From Gryganskiella cystojenkinii (taxonomy: Eukaryota > Mortierellomycota > Mortierellomycetes > Mortierellales > Mortierellaceae), in the NCBI GenBank assembly GCA_015852425.1, contig JAAAIG010000090.1, positions 1 to 64,000 on the forward strand: a stretch of DNA of 64,000 nucleotides, in the 5' to 3' direction. Shown here one piece after another: positions 45,986 through 56,559 of the stretch. Numbering within the stretch: the first letter of the stretch is position 1; the number at the start of each line of letters is the position of its first letter. Under the pieces are notes generated by a model. It worked only from the letters and a program-made list of their open reading frames with translations, was not told where the DNA came from and made no database searches. Both the position numbers and the translations under genes were made by a program.

Positions 45986-48900
45986 TTAACGAGGAGAAAC
46001 CGGCTGAGAGCCTGGGGGCGACATTGGTGGTGAGGATGGATCAGGGATAAAGAGATGACTGAGAGGTGACCTTGTCTGCCTTAGACTGCCACCTTGCCCA
46101 GAACCAAGACCGTAACCGAACCCTAGGCCAGGACTACTAGCACTTGAATCCAGTGGATGCGGCGTCGCTGCAGTGAAGGCAATCCTTGGCTCAGTCGGCT
46201 GTTGCATTGGACTTGGCGACGACAAGGGAGAACCGGCACCGGCTGTGACCACGTCCGAGTCACTGATCTTCAGCGCTGGCGGCAATTGGGATTGTCGACG
46301 ACGACTGGCCGTTCTGGTGGCTGCTTCGCTGTCCCTCTCGTTGCCACCGTCGCTATCGTTGTCCTCCTCGTGCTGATGTTTGGCTTTGCCTTGCGGAGTG
46401 GCAGACCGCTTATGATCGTGTGACAGATGCGCATGTGAGTGAGAGTGTTGCGACTTTGAAGCGTGTCCAGGATGATGATGATGGTGGTGGTGATAATGAG
46501 GTGTCATCTTGGACGAAGTATGACCCGAGGACTTGTGACGCTGTTCTTGATCCTGGTCGTCTTCATGGTGTGGACGGCGGTGATGTTGTTGCGATCGATG
46601 ACCTGGGCTGCGTTCCCGAGACTGGCTTCTCGACCGACTCCTGCGACCAGATCCTGGCTCACTGATGACGCCGACGCCACCTAGACATGGGCTCCTAGCA
46701 AGGATATGCAGAGGCAATTCGATCGGCTGTACGGGGGGTTGCAAGAAATTGGGATCCATGCTTCCTGTACCGCTTCCAAACACGGGGTCCTGATCACTCG
46801 TCCGACGACTCTGCTGACGACTGGTATGCTGACTCTGATGACGACTGGTATGTCGACTCTGATGACGACTCCGGCCATGTCGAGGACTTCTCGAACCCAA
46901 AAGTGCAGCCGTGATTTTCGCCCTCTTCTGATCCAGAATCTCATCGTCCTCGTCGTCCGCACTTCCTTCTTCGTCCCACTCCTCAAGATCCTCCAGTTCT
47001 TCCTCATCGTCAATCCCATCATCAGCGTTATCACGAATAGCACCGAGTTCGTTGAGTCGTCGACGACGTTCATTCAACTGTTGCTTCTGGCGCTTGCGAG
47101 CCTGGGACCGTTTCTGGCGTAATTTCCGTTCAGAAACCTCCCAGGCCCCGAGTCTTTCCAGAGCTTCCTCGCAGGCATGTGTCAAGACCTTGAATTGTTT
47201 TGTGTACTCGATCAGATGTTTCCAGTCGATCGCCCGGATGGTGATGGTACCGTTCTTGTTATGTCGATGAACGGATCCGCCGTTATTGTTGATGTTGTTT
47301 TGATTACTGTTGTTCATGACCGAAAAGGAAGGGCTCGGAGAAAGACTGAGATGATCTGGTTCCAGGTTACTGTGAATCGAGGTATTCGTCGGCCAGGCCT
47401 TGATCTGAATCTGAGCGGATGAAGAATCACTTGCAGGGGCGGATGCGAACCCATGGAAGGTTCCTCCTCGAACGTCCATAGAGTGTCTTCGTGCGTTCAA
47501 GTGAGGACGAAGCGAATGCCGGTGGATAGAGCTCGTAGACGTGATATCGCGGGAGATGGAAGGACTCAGGTATGAAGGGACCAATTCCTCATCCTCCTCC
47601 TTTTCAAGATATTCCACAATGGCGCCAGGTGTTTTCGGTGGAAGTGGTGTGGTGGCATCGATGGGCAGACTCTCATTATCAACGTAATCCAGTCCGAGCA
47701 CCTTTTGGAGGAGTAGATCGAACTCCTTGGAGATCTTGACCAGGTTCTCGAGACTGCCATGACAGGTCTTTGGTGTCAATGGAGCCCCGTTCTCCTCATT
47801 TTGACTGCTGATCGCGTTGTTGAGATCCTCTATCTGATCATGGTAAGCTCCTCCGCCATCCTCGACCGAAGAATCCATCATGCCTCCGCCGCCACCAGAC
47901 TCGAGATCCAGATCAGCATCGCTGCTGCCTGGTCCTCCTTCTCCTCGATCTCGCGCTTCTTCGAGAGCCTCGATGCGTTCCGTCCGTCGAATTTGTGTCT
48001 CAACCACATGGCGCCTCATGGACTTACTCAGAACCTCGGAAATTAGGGAAGCCAGCGACGTCAGGGCGACGACACCGACAAGGCAGTAAGCCAGGAAGAT
48101 CGCTCGTCCTGCCATGGTCCTCGGAACGAAATCTCCGTAACCGATGGTTGAGAACGCCACAAAGACGAAATAAGTCGACGACCCGAAATCCCATTTCTCG
48201 ACACACGTGAAGATCACGGCACCGGCAAGCCAAAAGGTTAGGAACATGGCAGCACTGAACCGAAGTCGTCGTTGGTATTCTTGCATGCTCTCTTCGTAAG
48301 CCTGTCGTTTATCGGCCTCGCGTTGCTCTTCTGCTGTAGGGTTCATGTTTACAGGTTGATCGTCGTCGTTGTCTTTGAACGGCCAGAGTTTCATGAAGAT
48401 GGATCGTTTCTTGACAGGTTCGAATTTACTTGGTTCCATGGTTGCAAACCGCAAGAGTTCCAGATCATTGGCATCCTCACTACCGAATCGCTCCAAGGCA
48501 CGTTGGTAATCGAAAGTGGTGACCCCGTTTCTTGAGTGACGAAACTCTTCTAAAGACTTGAGAAGATTGTCGGTGCCGGTTCTTTGGACGGTTTCCTGTT
48601 TGGGATGATGACCCATTCCGTCTTCAGACCTTGACTCGGACCAGACCGCATGCTTGACCTCTGATCCGTCACTATCATTGCCGTTACCGTTACCGTTACC
48701 GTTACCAATGCCACCATGATCGCTGTTTCGAGAAAAGACTGATAGTAGCCTCAGATGGGTCCCTTGTTGTTTGTTGGAGTGCCGTGGGAAATGTGTGAAA
48801 TAATGAGAATGAGTCTTGGTGGTCTCTTCGGGGCTGTTCGAGCTCAAGGTGGTTGATTCCATCTGTTGGATGCGTTCCAGAGCCTCCTGTAAACGCTGTC

Positions 48901-51095
48901 GACGTTCCTCTTGACGGGCGCGTTGCTCCCTCCGTTCTCGACGACGGGCATCTCGTTTGGCTTTCCGCTCTTTGGCTCGGATAGCGAATCGACGATGCAA
49001 GTCTTCAAGGATGACGTAACGGATGGCATTGACAGCCAAGGCCAAGAGGACGATACCACCGGCACCGTAGAAGATGGTAAAGATTCGTCCGCCTGTGGTC
49101 ACAGGGACTCGGTCGCCGAAACCGATCGTGGTGATGGTGACCATTACGAAGAATCTACATGTGAAAGAGTTTGCAGGGGGTTGAATGAGTACACATAATC
49201 TTGGTAGCGTCAAGGGAGCTAACATTTGACTAGCAGATAGTTCGGGACAGCAGAATCAGCTAAATGGCTTACAATGCTTCCAAGAACGTCCAATGTTCAA
49301 GGTAGATAAAGATCAAGGCGCCGATGGCAAGATAGAAACAGAGCAACATGGCCTCTGCGATCAGGATACGTTGCTTGTGTGTCACGCCGGACCCCTGCAA
49401 TCGGAACTGAGGTGTTCGATGTAGATCGATCGACATGAGGACTGTCGCGGTAAGCGAAAAGACCATGGAAGCGATCATAGTCCAGAATCCCTCGAGGTAT
49501 ACATACCCTTTTGAAGGTGGGTAAAGAATACAAAATGGGACAACAGCACCGATACAGAGGACATCTTGAAGAGTAGCAGTGATCAAACTGAGAATGACGC
49601 TATGCCAAACATGACGCTCAAGAAACCGGGCAAAGACACAGATATTACAAATGATGGCCATGACCAACGCGAGGATGATCATGCTGTTGAGCCAATGTGG
49701 GATCGGGACCACGGCCGGATCGTCATTATAGTCGTGAGTAGTCTCATTGTACCTACGAAATAAACAAAAAAGATAAGAAAAAAGAAAGGGCGGGAAACGG
49801 TGAGCAGCGAGTACAAAGAGGGGGATGGTCGGACGGAATTAAAAAGAGGGGAGGGAGAGAACACGTTTCTAGAACCACTCACTGCGCCTCTGTTTCTCTC
49901 CCTCTTTTTTTTTTTTTTTGTACGACGCGGGAATGCAGGTTCCGCGAGGAAGTTTATCCGTTTTGCGGATCAAACAAATATGAACTGCGAAAATGGCTGA
50001 GCAAAAATAGAACCCTGAATTGCAAACTTAATAATGAGTGGCTGGATCGCCAAGGCTCGGATTATTATTGTTGTGATCATGATTACTTACACTGGGATCC
50101 CAACCCAAGGAGATGTGATTGAAGGCACATTGATGAGAATGGAGACCTATGTTCAAGAGAAAATATTACACACGAAGGTGTGAGTTAACAGAGTCAGGCG
50201 CGGAAGAGTCAGTCCTCTTAGACCCATGTCATTCTGTTATCAGTGCTTTCCTTCCTGCGCGATGATACACGTGAAGAAACAGTAACAAAGATGAAGATAC
50301 TCCATAAAAAAAGCGGTCCAACTAAGACTCATTTCCAAGTCACTTTGGCCATCCGCGTTCGACGATCCAGGGGTCCAGAGATCGTACGCAAAACCCCACA
50401 AGCGTGATAATGACAATTGCCTAAAAAAAAGAGATGAACAAATGACCTACCGGAATGATGCACCCGATAAGCAAGGGCAAGACTCGATAGTTAAACTCAA
50501 GTGGCGAGGCCGGGTCCATGCGGTTTTGCTGGTCACTTCTACTTGTCCCAAAGAACCCTGCAAAACTTCTCTGGAAGCCTCGGATAAAGTCATTCACGCG
50601 AGTGAGCGGTGCTTGGAAAAAGGATGGTTGCTGTCGTTGTTGTTGCTGTGGTTTGTTCGATTCCCGACGGTTTTGTTTGTGATAATCATGGTGATGATAC
50701 GAGGACGGCTTCTTTTCCAACGGCCGATCGGGATCATGAATGTGCAGCTGCTGCTCAGTGTGGTGGTTGTTGTTGAGACTGCTGTTACTTCCGTGTATAC
50801 TTCTGCTACTGCTGTTTGAACTAGTGCCGTTGCCGTTGTCATCGTCCTTGTTGGTGATATTGTCGATCTTGACATTGCCATTGTTGTTGTCATTGTTGGC
50901 ATATTGGTTCTGTGAGGAATATGAAAAGGTAGGAGAGAAAGGACGAGGTCGTTTTTCATCCGAGGAAGAATTCAACGAAGACGCAGAGCCTCTACGGCGA
51001 ACAGTTGATAAAGCTGTGTTATTCAAAGATGAAGAAAGCGTTGTCGGGGTGGCGTCGTTTACGGTGTCACCGTGACCATGGGAAAGTGAAGCCAT
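45986..51095 (-). CDS. TOK1: TOK-type two-pore outward-rectifier K+ channel (1449 aa)
   Basis: Fungal TOK channels (eight membrane spans, two pore loops) pass outward K+ current at the plasma membrane. Exons 51095-50451, 50146-50091, 49752-49273 and 49154-45986 sum to 4350 nt. The two selectivity filters are TITTIGFGDRVPVTTGG and AFSTIGYGDFVPRTMAG. The first membrane span is split by an intron (YRVLPLLIGCIIP / VSILINV). The N-terminal ~200 residues are disordered (Ser, Asn, Gln). The cytosolic C-terminus is about 800 residues, against under 300 in yeast Tok1, with a Lys/Arg/Gln coil near residue 1100 and a His-rich tract (HYHHHHHHHPGHAS, SHSHAHLSHDHK) that may sense metal or pH. GNGNGNGNGN is encoded by a hexanucleotide repeat near 48680. 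Confidence 0.92.
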
Positions 51096-52179
51096 TGAAT
51101 CAGAAAACGAAAAGTGTGATGAGGTGGAAGGGTAATGGCTGAATGCATCTCTGGCCTGTTTTTTTCTAGCCCATGAATGGAATTAACAAAAAAAAAATTG
51201 AATTCCGGGGAAGAGGGTGAGGACAAAGGTGAGAGAAACTGGTTTATGTTCGTTTGGAAGGAAGGAAGGTCGGAAAGGGCAAGCAAAAAGGCGAAGAGTA
51301 GAAAGGGCAAGCAAAAGGCGAAAGAGTAGAAACTGAAAAAGATTAAAGTGCTCTCTGCTGGATGCGTCTTTGTTTGTAGCAAATTGATGAAAACCGAGGA
51401 AAGAGAGAAAAGCAGTAGGCGGTGGACACAAAACAAGTTACGGTGCACGGATACGAGGGCAGGTCGATTTGGTCGGTTTGTGATGTTTGTTTTTTAGTTG
51501 TTGGTGAGCACGCTAGTATGTCGAACTAGAAGGAGGAAGAACGAGAGAAAAGAGAAAAGAAGAGAAGTCGGTCTCTAAATGGAATGGGACCATGAAAAAG
51601 AATGAGAAATGGAATGAAACCTTCGAGCCACGCGGTTTGCTCCTTCCCTCTTTCCTTCTCGGAGTGGTCCAAAACGTCTTGGAAATTATGCACGCGGATA
51701 GAGCTGCTGCAGGAGACCATAACAACGTGTTGAAAAAATTGAGACAAAAGCTGACAAAAAGTGACCAAAGAGACACAAGGGCCAGATCCTCACCATTAAG
51801 CAAATTCGTTCAGCCATGATTATTTTTGCATGTTTTTTATTCTCTGTCTTTTTGGGTGCTGTAGGAATTGCAAAAAAAAAAAAAAAAAAAAAAGTGAAAA
51901 GTGTTCCCTGCAGAGGAACAACAAAGTGTGTGAAAAGATACAAAGTGGCGACTGAGAATAATCGCCGATGTGTGCAAAAAAAAGAACCAAAAGGAGGAGG
52001 ATGATAAGACTGACACAAAATGCTGGAGGGATGAAGGAAAAAATAGACTTACAAAGATGGCCAACGATTAGCAAGGCAGAAAAGAAAGAAAAAAAAAATA
52101 AGACGAGTCGCTCTCTCTACCTCTCTCTCCTATTTTTTTTTTTTTAGCCCAATCGCTGCAGCGTAATTCAAGTTCTGGT
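51096..52179. other. Intergenic with 30-bp tandem duplication
   Basis: Promoter side of the TOK gene and 3' side of the J-protein gene. A roughly 29-bp unit (AAAGGGCAAGCAAAA...GAGTAGA) occurs twice in tandem at about 51275-51331. No gene seen. Confidence 0.45.
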
Positions 52180-53595
52180 TCATCGGCCGCCTGACATTCG
52201 ACCTCGGCCAACAGGACCACCACCACCACCGCCGCCGCCGCCGATCATAGTATGTTGTTGCTGGTGCTGGTGTTGATGCTGGTGTTGCTGTTGCTGTTGA
52301 TGCATTTGTTGCTGCTGCTGCTGCTGCTGCTGCTGAATATGCTGCTGCCTCTGTGAGCCTCCGCCTGCTCCTCCGTAGGCATTAACGTGGCCCATGTTCT
52401 GAAGGTTGTTGGTGGCGTGATACATGTGACCAGAGTTGGTCGTGAGCGAGGGGTGGATTCCGACCACAGCTGCTGTCGCTGCAGGATTACGACCCAAGAG
52501 CCTTGCCTGTGTTGCTAAAAACTCTTCTTCTGATGGTGGCTTGTATCCGCCATATCTTTGTTGTTGTTGTTGCTGTTGCTGTTGTTGATGTTGTTGCTGC
52601 TGGAATTGTTGTTGTTGCTGTTGTTGTTGTTGTTGATGATGATGGTGATTCTGATGTTGTTGATGTTGATGATGTGGTGGAAGACCCATAGAGGAAGATG
52701 AAGCACCCGACATGTCTGGTCCGCTATCATTGGCGCTCTTCTTTTTCCTCTCCTTCCTTGGTTTCTTGTTTGTGGAGTATCGTTCCAGGATAGCGTCCAT
52801 GGCGCCTTGACGGTTCTTTCCGTTCTGCATCATCATCAGCTGCAGTTCCCGTTCCGATCCCGGTTCCACAATCTCTTCCGGTTCTGAACTGTTTAGCTTT
52901 CGTTTCGTGGACGATTGTTTCTTGAGCTTTTCGAGACCCAGCTCCTTCCAGAGTTTCTCGGCCTCGATCGCCTCGGCTTCGGCCTCACGTTTGCGTCTGG
53001 CTGCCGCTTTCGGGTCCACAACAGGTCCACCAAAGGCCTTGTACTTGCGTGCTACCTTGGCATCGATCGCACTCTGGATCATCTGTCTGAATCGAGCCTC
53101 GTCTGCATAGGTGCAGACTGGTACTGCGGAGAGGATCCCGTCCATGTCCCCGCGATAAGTCACGTACGCATGAATCACGTCCCGTTTCTCCTCATCCGAG
53201 AATCTATAGTTGCGTTCAAACTCCCGGATAGTCGTTTCGTTTACGATGCCGGACCAGAGTTCACGGAAGTAGGCATCCCAGCCCCCGGCGGCCTGACCCT
53301 GAGCGCCGAATCCAGCCATACCGTCCTCCGAGACGTCGCCCGTTTGGTCATAGATTCGACGTCTCTGAGGGTCTCCTAGGACTGCATAAGCGAATCCGAG
53401 GCGCTGAAACTTTGCAGTGGCCTGGTCCCGTTCCGAGTCTGTGCTAGTGGGCGATTGTTTGTCGGGATGATAGGCGAGGGCGAGTTTGTAATAGGCCTTT
53501 TTGATGGTTGACTGGTCAGCGTCATTCTCCACATTCAGGACCGTGTACAGCGAGACCTCGGGATCGTACAATGCAAACGACGTGACCTTTGGCAT
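52180..53595 (-). CDS. DNAJC9: J-domain protein, DNAJC9-like, with polyQ tail (471 aa)
   Basis: Single exon from ATG 53595. An N-terminal J domain (SLYTVLNVENDADQSTIKKA, LALAYHPDKQ with the HPD motif, FQRLGFAYAVLGDPQRRRIY) is followed by the DNAJC9-specific region (WDAYFRELWSGIVNETTI, EEKRDVIHAYVTYRGDMDGI, MIQSAIDAKVARKYKAFGG), which in animals binds histones H3-H4 and recruits Hsp70. Then comes a Lys/Glu-rich segment with a probable nuclear signal (KKPRKERKKK) and a ~190-residue Gln/His-rich tail from CAG/CAA repeats, ending in Gly runs and RGRMSGGR. The animal protein is about 260 aa, so the tail is an addition. Confidence 0.88.
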   Translation of the reverse strand: MPKVTSFALYDPEVSLYTVLNVENDADQSTIKKAYYKLALAYHPDKQSPTSTDSERDQATAKFQRLGFAYAVLGDPQRRRIYDQTGDVSEDGMAGFGAQGQAAGGWDAYFRELWSGIVNETTIREFERNYRFSDEEKRDVIHAYVTYRGDMDGILSAVPVCTYADEARFRQMIQSAIDAKVARKYKAFGGPVVDPKAAARRKREAEAEAIEAEKLWKELGLEKLKKQSSTKRKLNSSEPEEIVEPGSERELQLMMMQNGKNRQGAMDAILERYSTNKKPRKERKKKSANDSGPDMSGASSSSMGLPPHHQHQQHQNHHHHQQQQQQQQQQFQQQQHQQQQQQQQQQRYGGYKPPSEEEFLATQARLLGRNPAATAAVVGIHPSLTTNSGHMYHATNNLQNMGHVNAYGGAGGGSQRQQHIQQQQQQQQQQMHQQQQQHQHQHQHQQQHTMIGGGGGGGGGPVGRGRMSGGR

Positions 53596-54363
53596 GTTTT
53601 TGATTGAGGATGAAAGAGGGCCTACAATGATTTGTAATGGAGAACAAATGTGAATGAGGGAAAAGAGCATGTCCAGTTGGAACAAATCATCAATCAACAC
53701 AAACACAAAAGGGACGCGTGATTTGTGCTTGTACCTTATTCAGGGTCAATTCGATTTCTGGCGAGAGGGGAGTGAAGGTCCCGGAAATGATGAGAACAAT
53801 ATGCTTTTCAGCTATAGAAAGAGCGAGAGAGGGAGAGTAAAGGCATGCATGATGTGAGATCCTCCTCTTCCGATGCCTCCATGCCATTTATCCTCGGAGG
53901 GGTACTTATTGAATGGAGACAGCACACATGTCCAACATGAATTGACAAAGTGGCGGGAAAGATGGAGAAAAAAAAAAAAAAAGGGAGAGGGTCTAATTAC
54001 CAGGAAGGATTTAGATTGTTGCTGTTGTTGTTATTGTTATTATGGTTGTTGTGATTATTGTTATGATGACGGCGTCCTTGCTACTGCTTATTCTTGGATT
54101 GATGCCGCGTTGTCGATGATTTGTTGAATGTGAAAGAGCGATGGCAGGTGGAGTGGAAGGGAAAAAATAATTAAAAAAAAAATAAGCTAATCAAAGAAAA
54201 AAGCAAGCAGATCATCTCTCCTTTTGGGAAAGACGCGCACAAAAAAAAAATCACGTGAGCAGTCTCCAGAAAATTGCGGAGCAAATTCATTTGGTGGTAA
54301 TTTGGCTTGTCGCCCGGAAGATGTTAATATCCAACTGGCTCGTCGGAATTGATGTGACCTTGG
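53596..54363. other. Intergenic, no gene seen
   Basis: Promoter side of the J-protein gene. Contains TTG/TTA-rich simple sequence (54015-54070) and A runs near 53970 and 54170. Confidence 0.4.
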
Positions 54364-55560
54364 TTATAAAACGTGCTCAGGTCCAGAGCGTGGAAGGAGA
54401 GAAGGCGACCATCCGCCAAGAGTCGCATCAAGGGATCGAGTCGTCGGCGACAGTTGATGAGGTCGGCTACTGGTGAGTCTCTTATGAAGGCGAGCGAAAC
54501 AACGGTCGACTTGAGGTCCCACTCTTAGTTCCTGTACGACACCGATCTGGACCTGGGCATCGTAAAAGAGTCTGGCTAGGGTCCTGCTGTTCAACGCGAT
54601 TTCCACTCTCCCAGTGTCTTCTTCAAGTCGACCCCTGGTTCTCTTCCACGATTTGCAGGAATCGCTTCTGAGACCCCTTCGCGATAATTTTGTCTGTGAT
54701 GCACCCGACAAACCCTGTTCACATGACCCTCCTCGGTCATGGTTCGGTAAAGATTCCCCAGGACTTGACTCTTGTCTGTGAACGCCAGAAAATTCTCCAG
54801 GCATTGTCAATCACGGAGACAGGGAGGTGGAATTTTGCCTGCTTGCAAAACTTCATTCGATCTCGAGACTAAAATTGTTTTGGCGATTGTTTACATCCCC
54901 AAGATAGGCTACGGTCTTGTCAACCATGGCTCAAATGTGCTCCTTGGTATAAAAATCGAGACCAGCCAGTAAGGTCTTGAGACCGGACTCGACCTGCTTC
55001 AGCTCTTGCAACAACGCCGAGCTTGCCAGATGCGATATCACAGTAGCCGCGATCCTAGCTCCCAATTGAATAGCCCGCATCATGGCAAGGAAATAAGGAC
55101 TGTGCTTTTGAAAGAAATTAGTAGGTCGTTCAATCTCACACCCAGGATGGTTCCCCTGATGGATCTGAAGGATCTCTTTGAACCCAACTCTGGTAGCGCA
55201 TGATCCACATTCACTCAGGAAATAGATTCGAAACTGATTCGAGAACGGTTTCAGGATCGCGTCCGACGATAAGGGATCATTGGCAAGATAATAAAAAGTC
55301 TCGAAATTAAGCACTCGTGCAATTCCAATGTATGAGTCAAGGCGGCCTAGATGCGTATCTGGATGTTGGCGAGACAATCGAGGTTCGTTGTTGCATATAT
55401 ATCGGGCATGGTCTTGTTCATCATTGCGACTTTTTTCAATAGATCCGAGTTGAGCTCCAGTAGCTCGTCGTTCCTGTCCATGGCGGCGCTCAATCGGTCC
55501 GTACAGGGTCGCGAGATTGAATTGGCAGGTCACACTTTAACAAAATTTCGTGGCAAAATG
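54364..55560 (-). pseudogene. Relic of a large multidomain Mortierella-type protein
   Basis: Read from right to left, successive frames give pieces that belong in one protein order: a helix (DELLELNSDLLKKVAMMNKT, 55481 downward), TNLDCLANIQIRI ending at an in-frame TAG (55347-55349), THTLELHECLISRLFIILPM in the same frame after the stop, a shift to PFSNQFRIYFLSECG (about 55260-55190), RPTNFFQKHSPYFLAMMRAI, a stop at 54931, then another frame with SQVLGNLYRTMTEEGHVNRV and HHRQNYREG (about 54760-54680). From memory these match a conserved block of very large, little-studied LRR-containing proteins in Mortierella relatives (TQTYELHEYPIPRLFIVLP, FRLYFLCECG, GRVLGNLYR-type motifs). At least one stop and two frameshifts make it non-functional; both ends are missing. 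Confidence 0.65.
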
Positions 55561-56309
55561 TGACTGAAGGATAGAGACCGAAAGGGACGATTAATTCCGT
55601 TAGCCAGGTGCTCTATCCTGTCCCGGCCAAGACGTTTCTCAGCCAAGTCCTGATATGTTTCGTAACCCGTATCAGGCCCCGATCCAAGTGCCCACGTCCT
55701 CCCTCCAGGAGTGGCACAGCATTATCATTTCTTCGTTTGCCGATAACGGAAAAACTTGATACATAATATCGAATTCTGGCATTAAAGCAAACTGTACATC
55801 CTTTATTATCATGGCATAATATACATTATGGCATTCGCTCCATATCTACCACGTACTTTCCACGTTCTTGGGACGAGAGAGATACTTTGTCCACGTACAG
55901 TAGCATCAAGGAAAATGTTTGTGCTCTCTGTTGATTTCCTAGTCACTGTGTTGCTCGTTTCAACAGTCGCCTGCGGTTTACTGGCAGGTCCGTTGGTAAA
56001 TACATGAAGTATGTGAGTAGCCATGCATTTTCCACCCACAAAGATCCATAAATTCCACTACGCCATATAATGGAAATGTTGAACGTAGGGCCATCCTCCC
56101 TCGCTGACAAACTCCGGGCATCACCTTTGCCCACAACAGTAGCCTGTGTAGCGCCAGCTTGTTTGTCACATATTTACAACTATAATTCTTTGCTTTGTCG
56201 CCTTGATTTTACTTCAAGTCCATATTCACCTGGCCAAATCGAAAGAGCTCCATGTTATAGCCATTGATACCCTAGTAATTACTATTTATCTCTAAATATA
56301 CAACAAAAT
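55561..56309. other. Intergenic, no gene seen
   Basis: No coherent ORF; AT-rich in part. May be further-decayed sequence of the relic next to it, but nothing recognisable remains. Confidence 0.35.
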
Positions 56310-56559
56310 AGACCAGTTCAACACGCAGCATCGGACATAGCGTCTCAGCCCTACTTGTCTCCAATTGGATTTTTATACAAGATCAAAGTGGACAGAGCTG
56401 AGTTGGTCTTGAGTGCTTCAGCCAGCACCTGACTCCAAAGTGGACAAAGTTGAGTTGGTCTAGAGTGCTTGAGCCGGCGTCTGAGTTCCATTGTCTCCGA
56501 TCTTGTTGAACGTCAGGTTCACAGTGGTGAGAGTCGAGTTGGTCTTGAGTGCCTCAGAA
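56310..56559 (-). repeat. Degenerate copy of the adjacent LRR gene's 3' end
   Basis: About 56315-56450 closely matches 56563-56700, the last repeat and tail of the neighbouring gene (shared TTTTTATACAAGATCAAAG-type core), followed by two further broken 84-bp repeat units up to 56545. It lies beyond the gene's stop codon, so it is non-coding debris from tandem duplication. Confidence 0.75.

Noticed and set aside
46700..47122. Several plus- and minus-strand ORFs inside the TOK gene
   Set aside because: Antisense or shifted readings of low-complexity coding sequence; no starts, domains or splice support.
52503..52691. Val/Ala-rich plus-strand ORF opposite polyQ
   Set aside because: Produced by the CAG/CAA repeat on the coding strand.
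55809..56169. Small minus-strand ORFs between the relic and the LRR gene
   Set aside because: Overlapping frames without ATG, domain or agreement with either neighbour.
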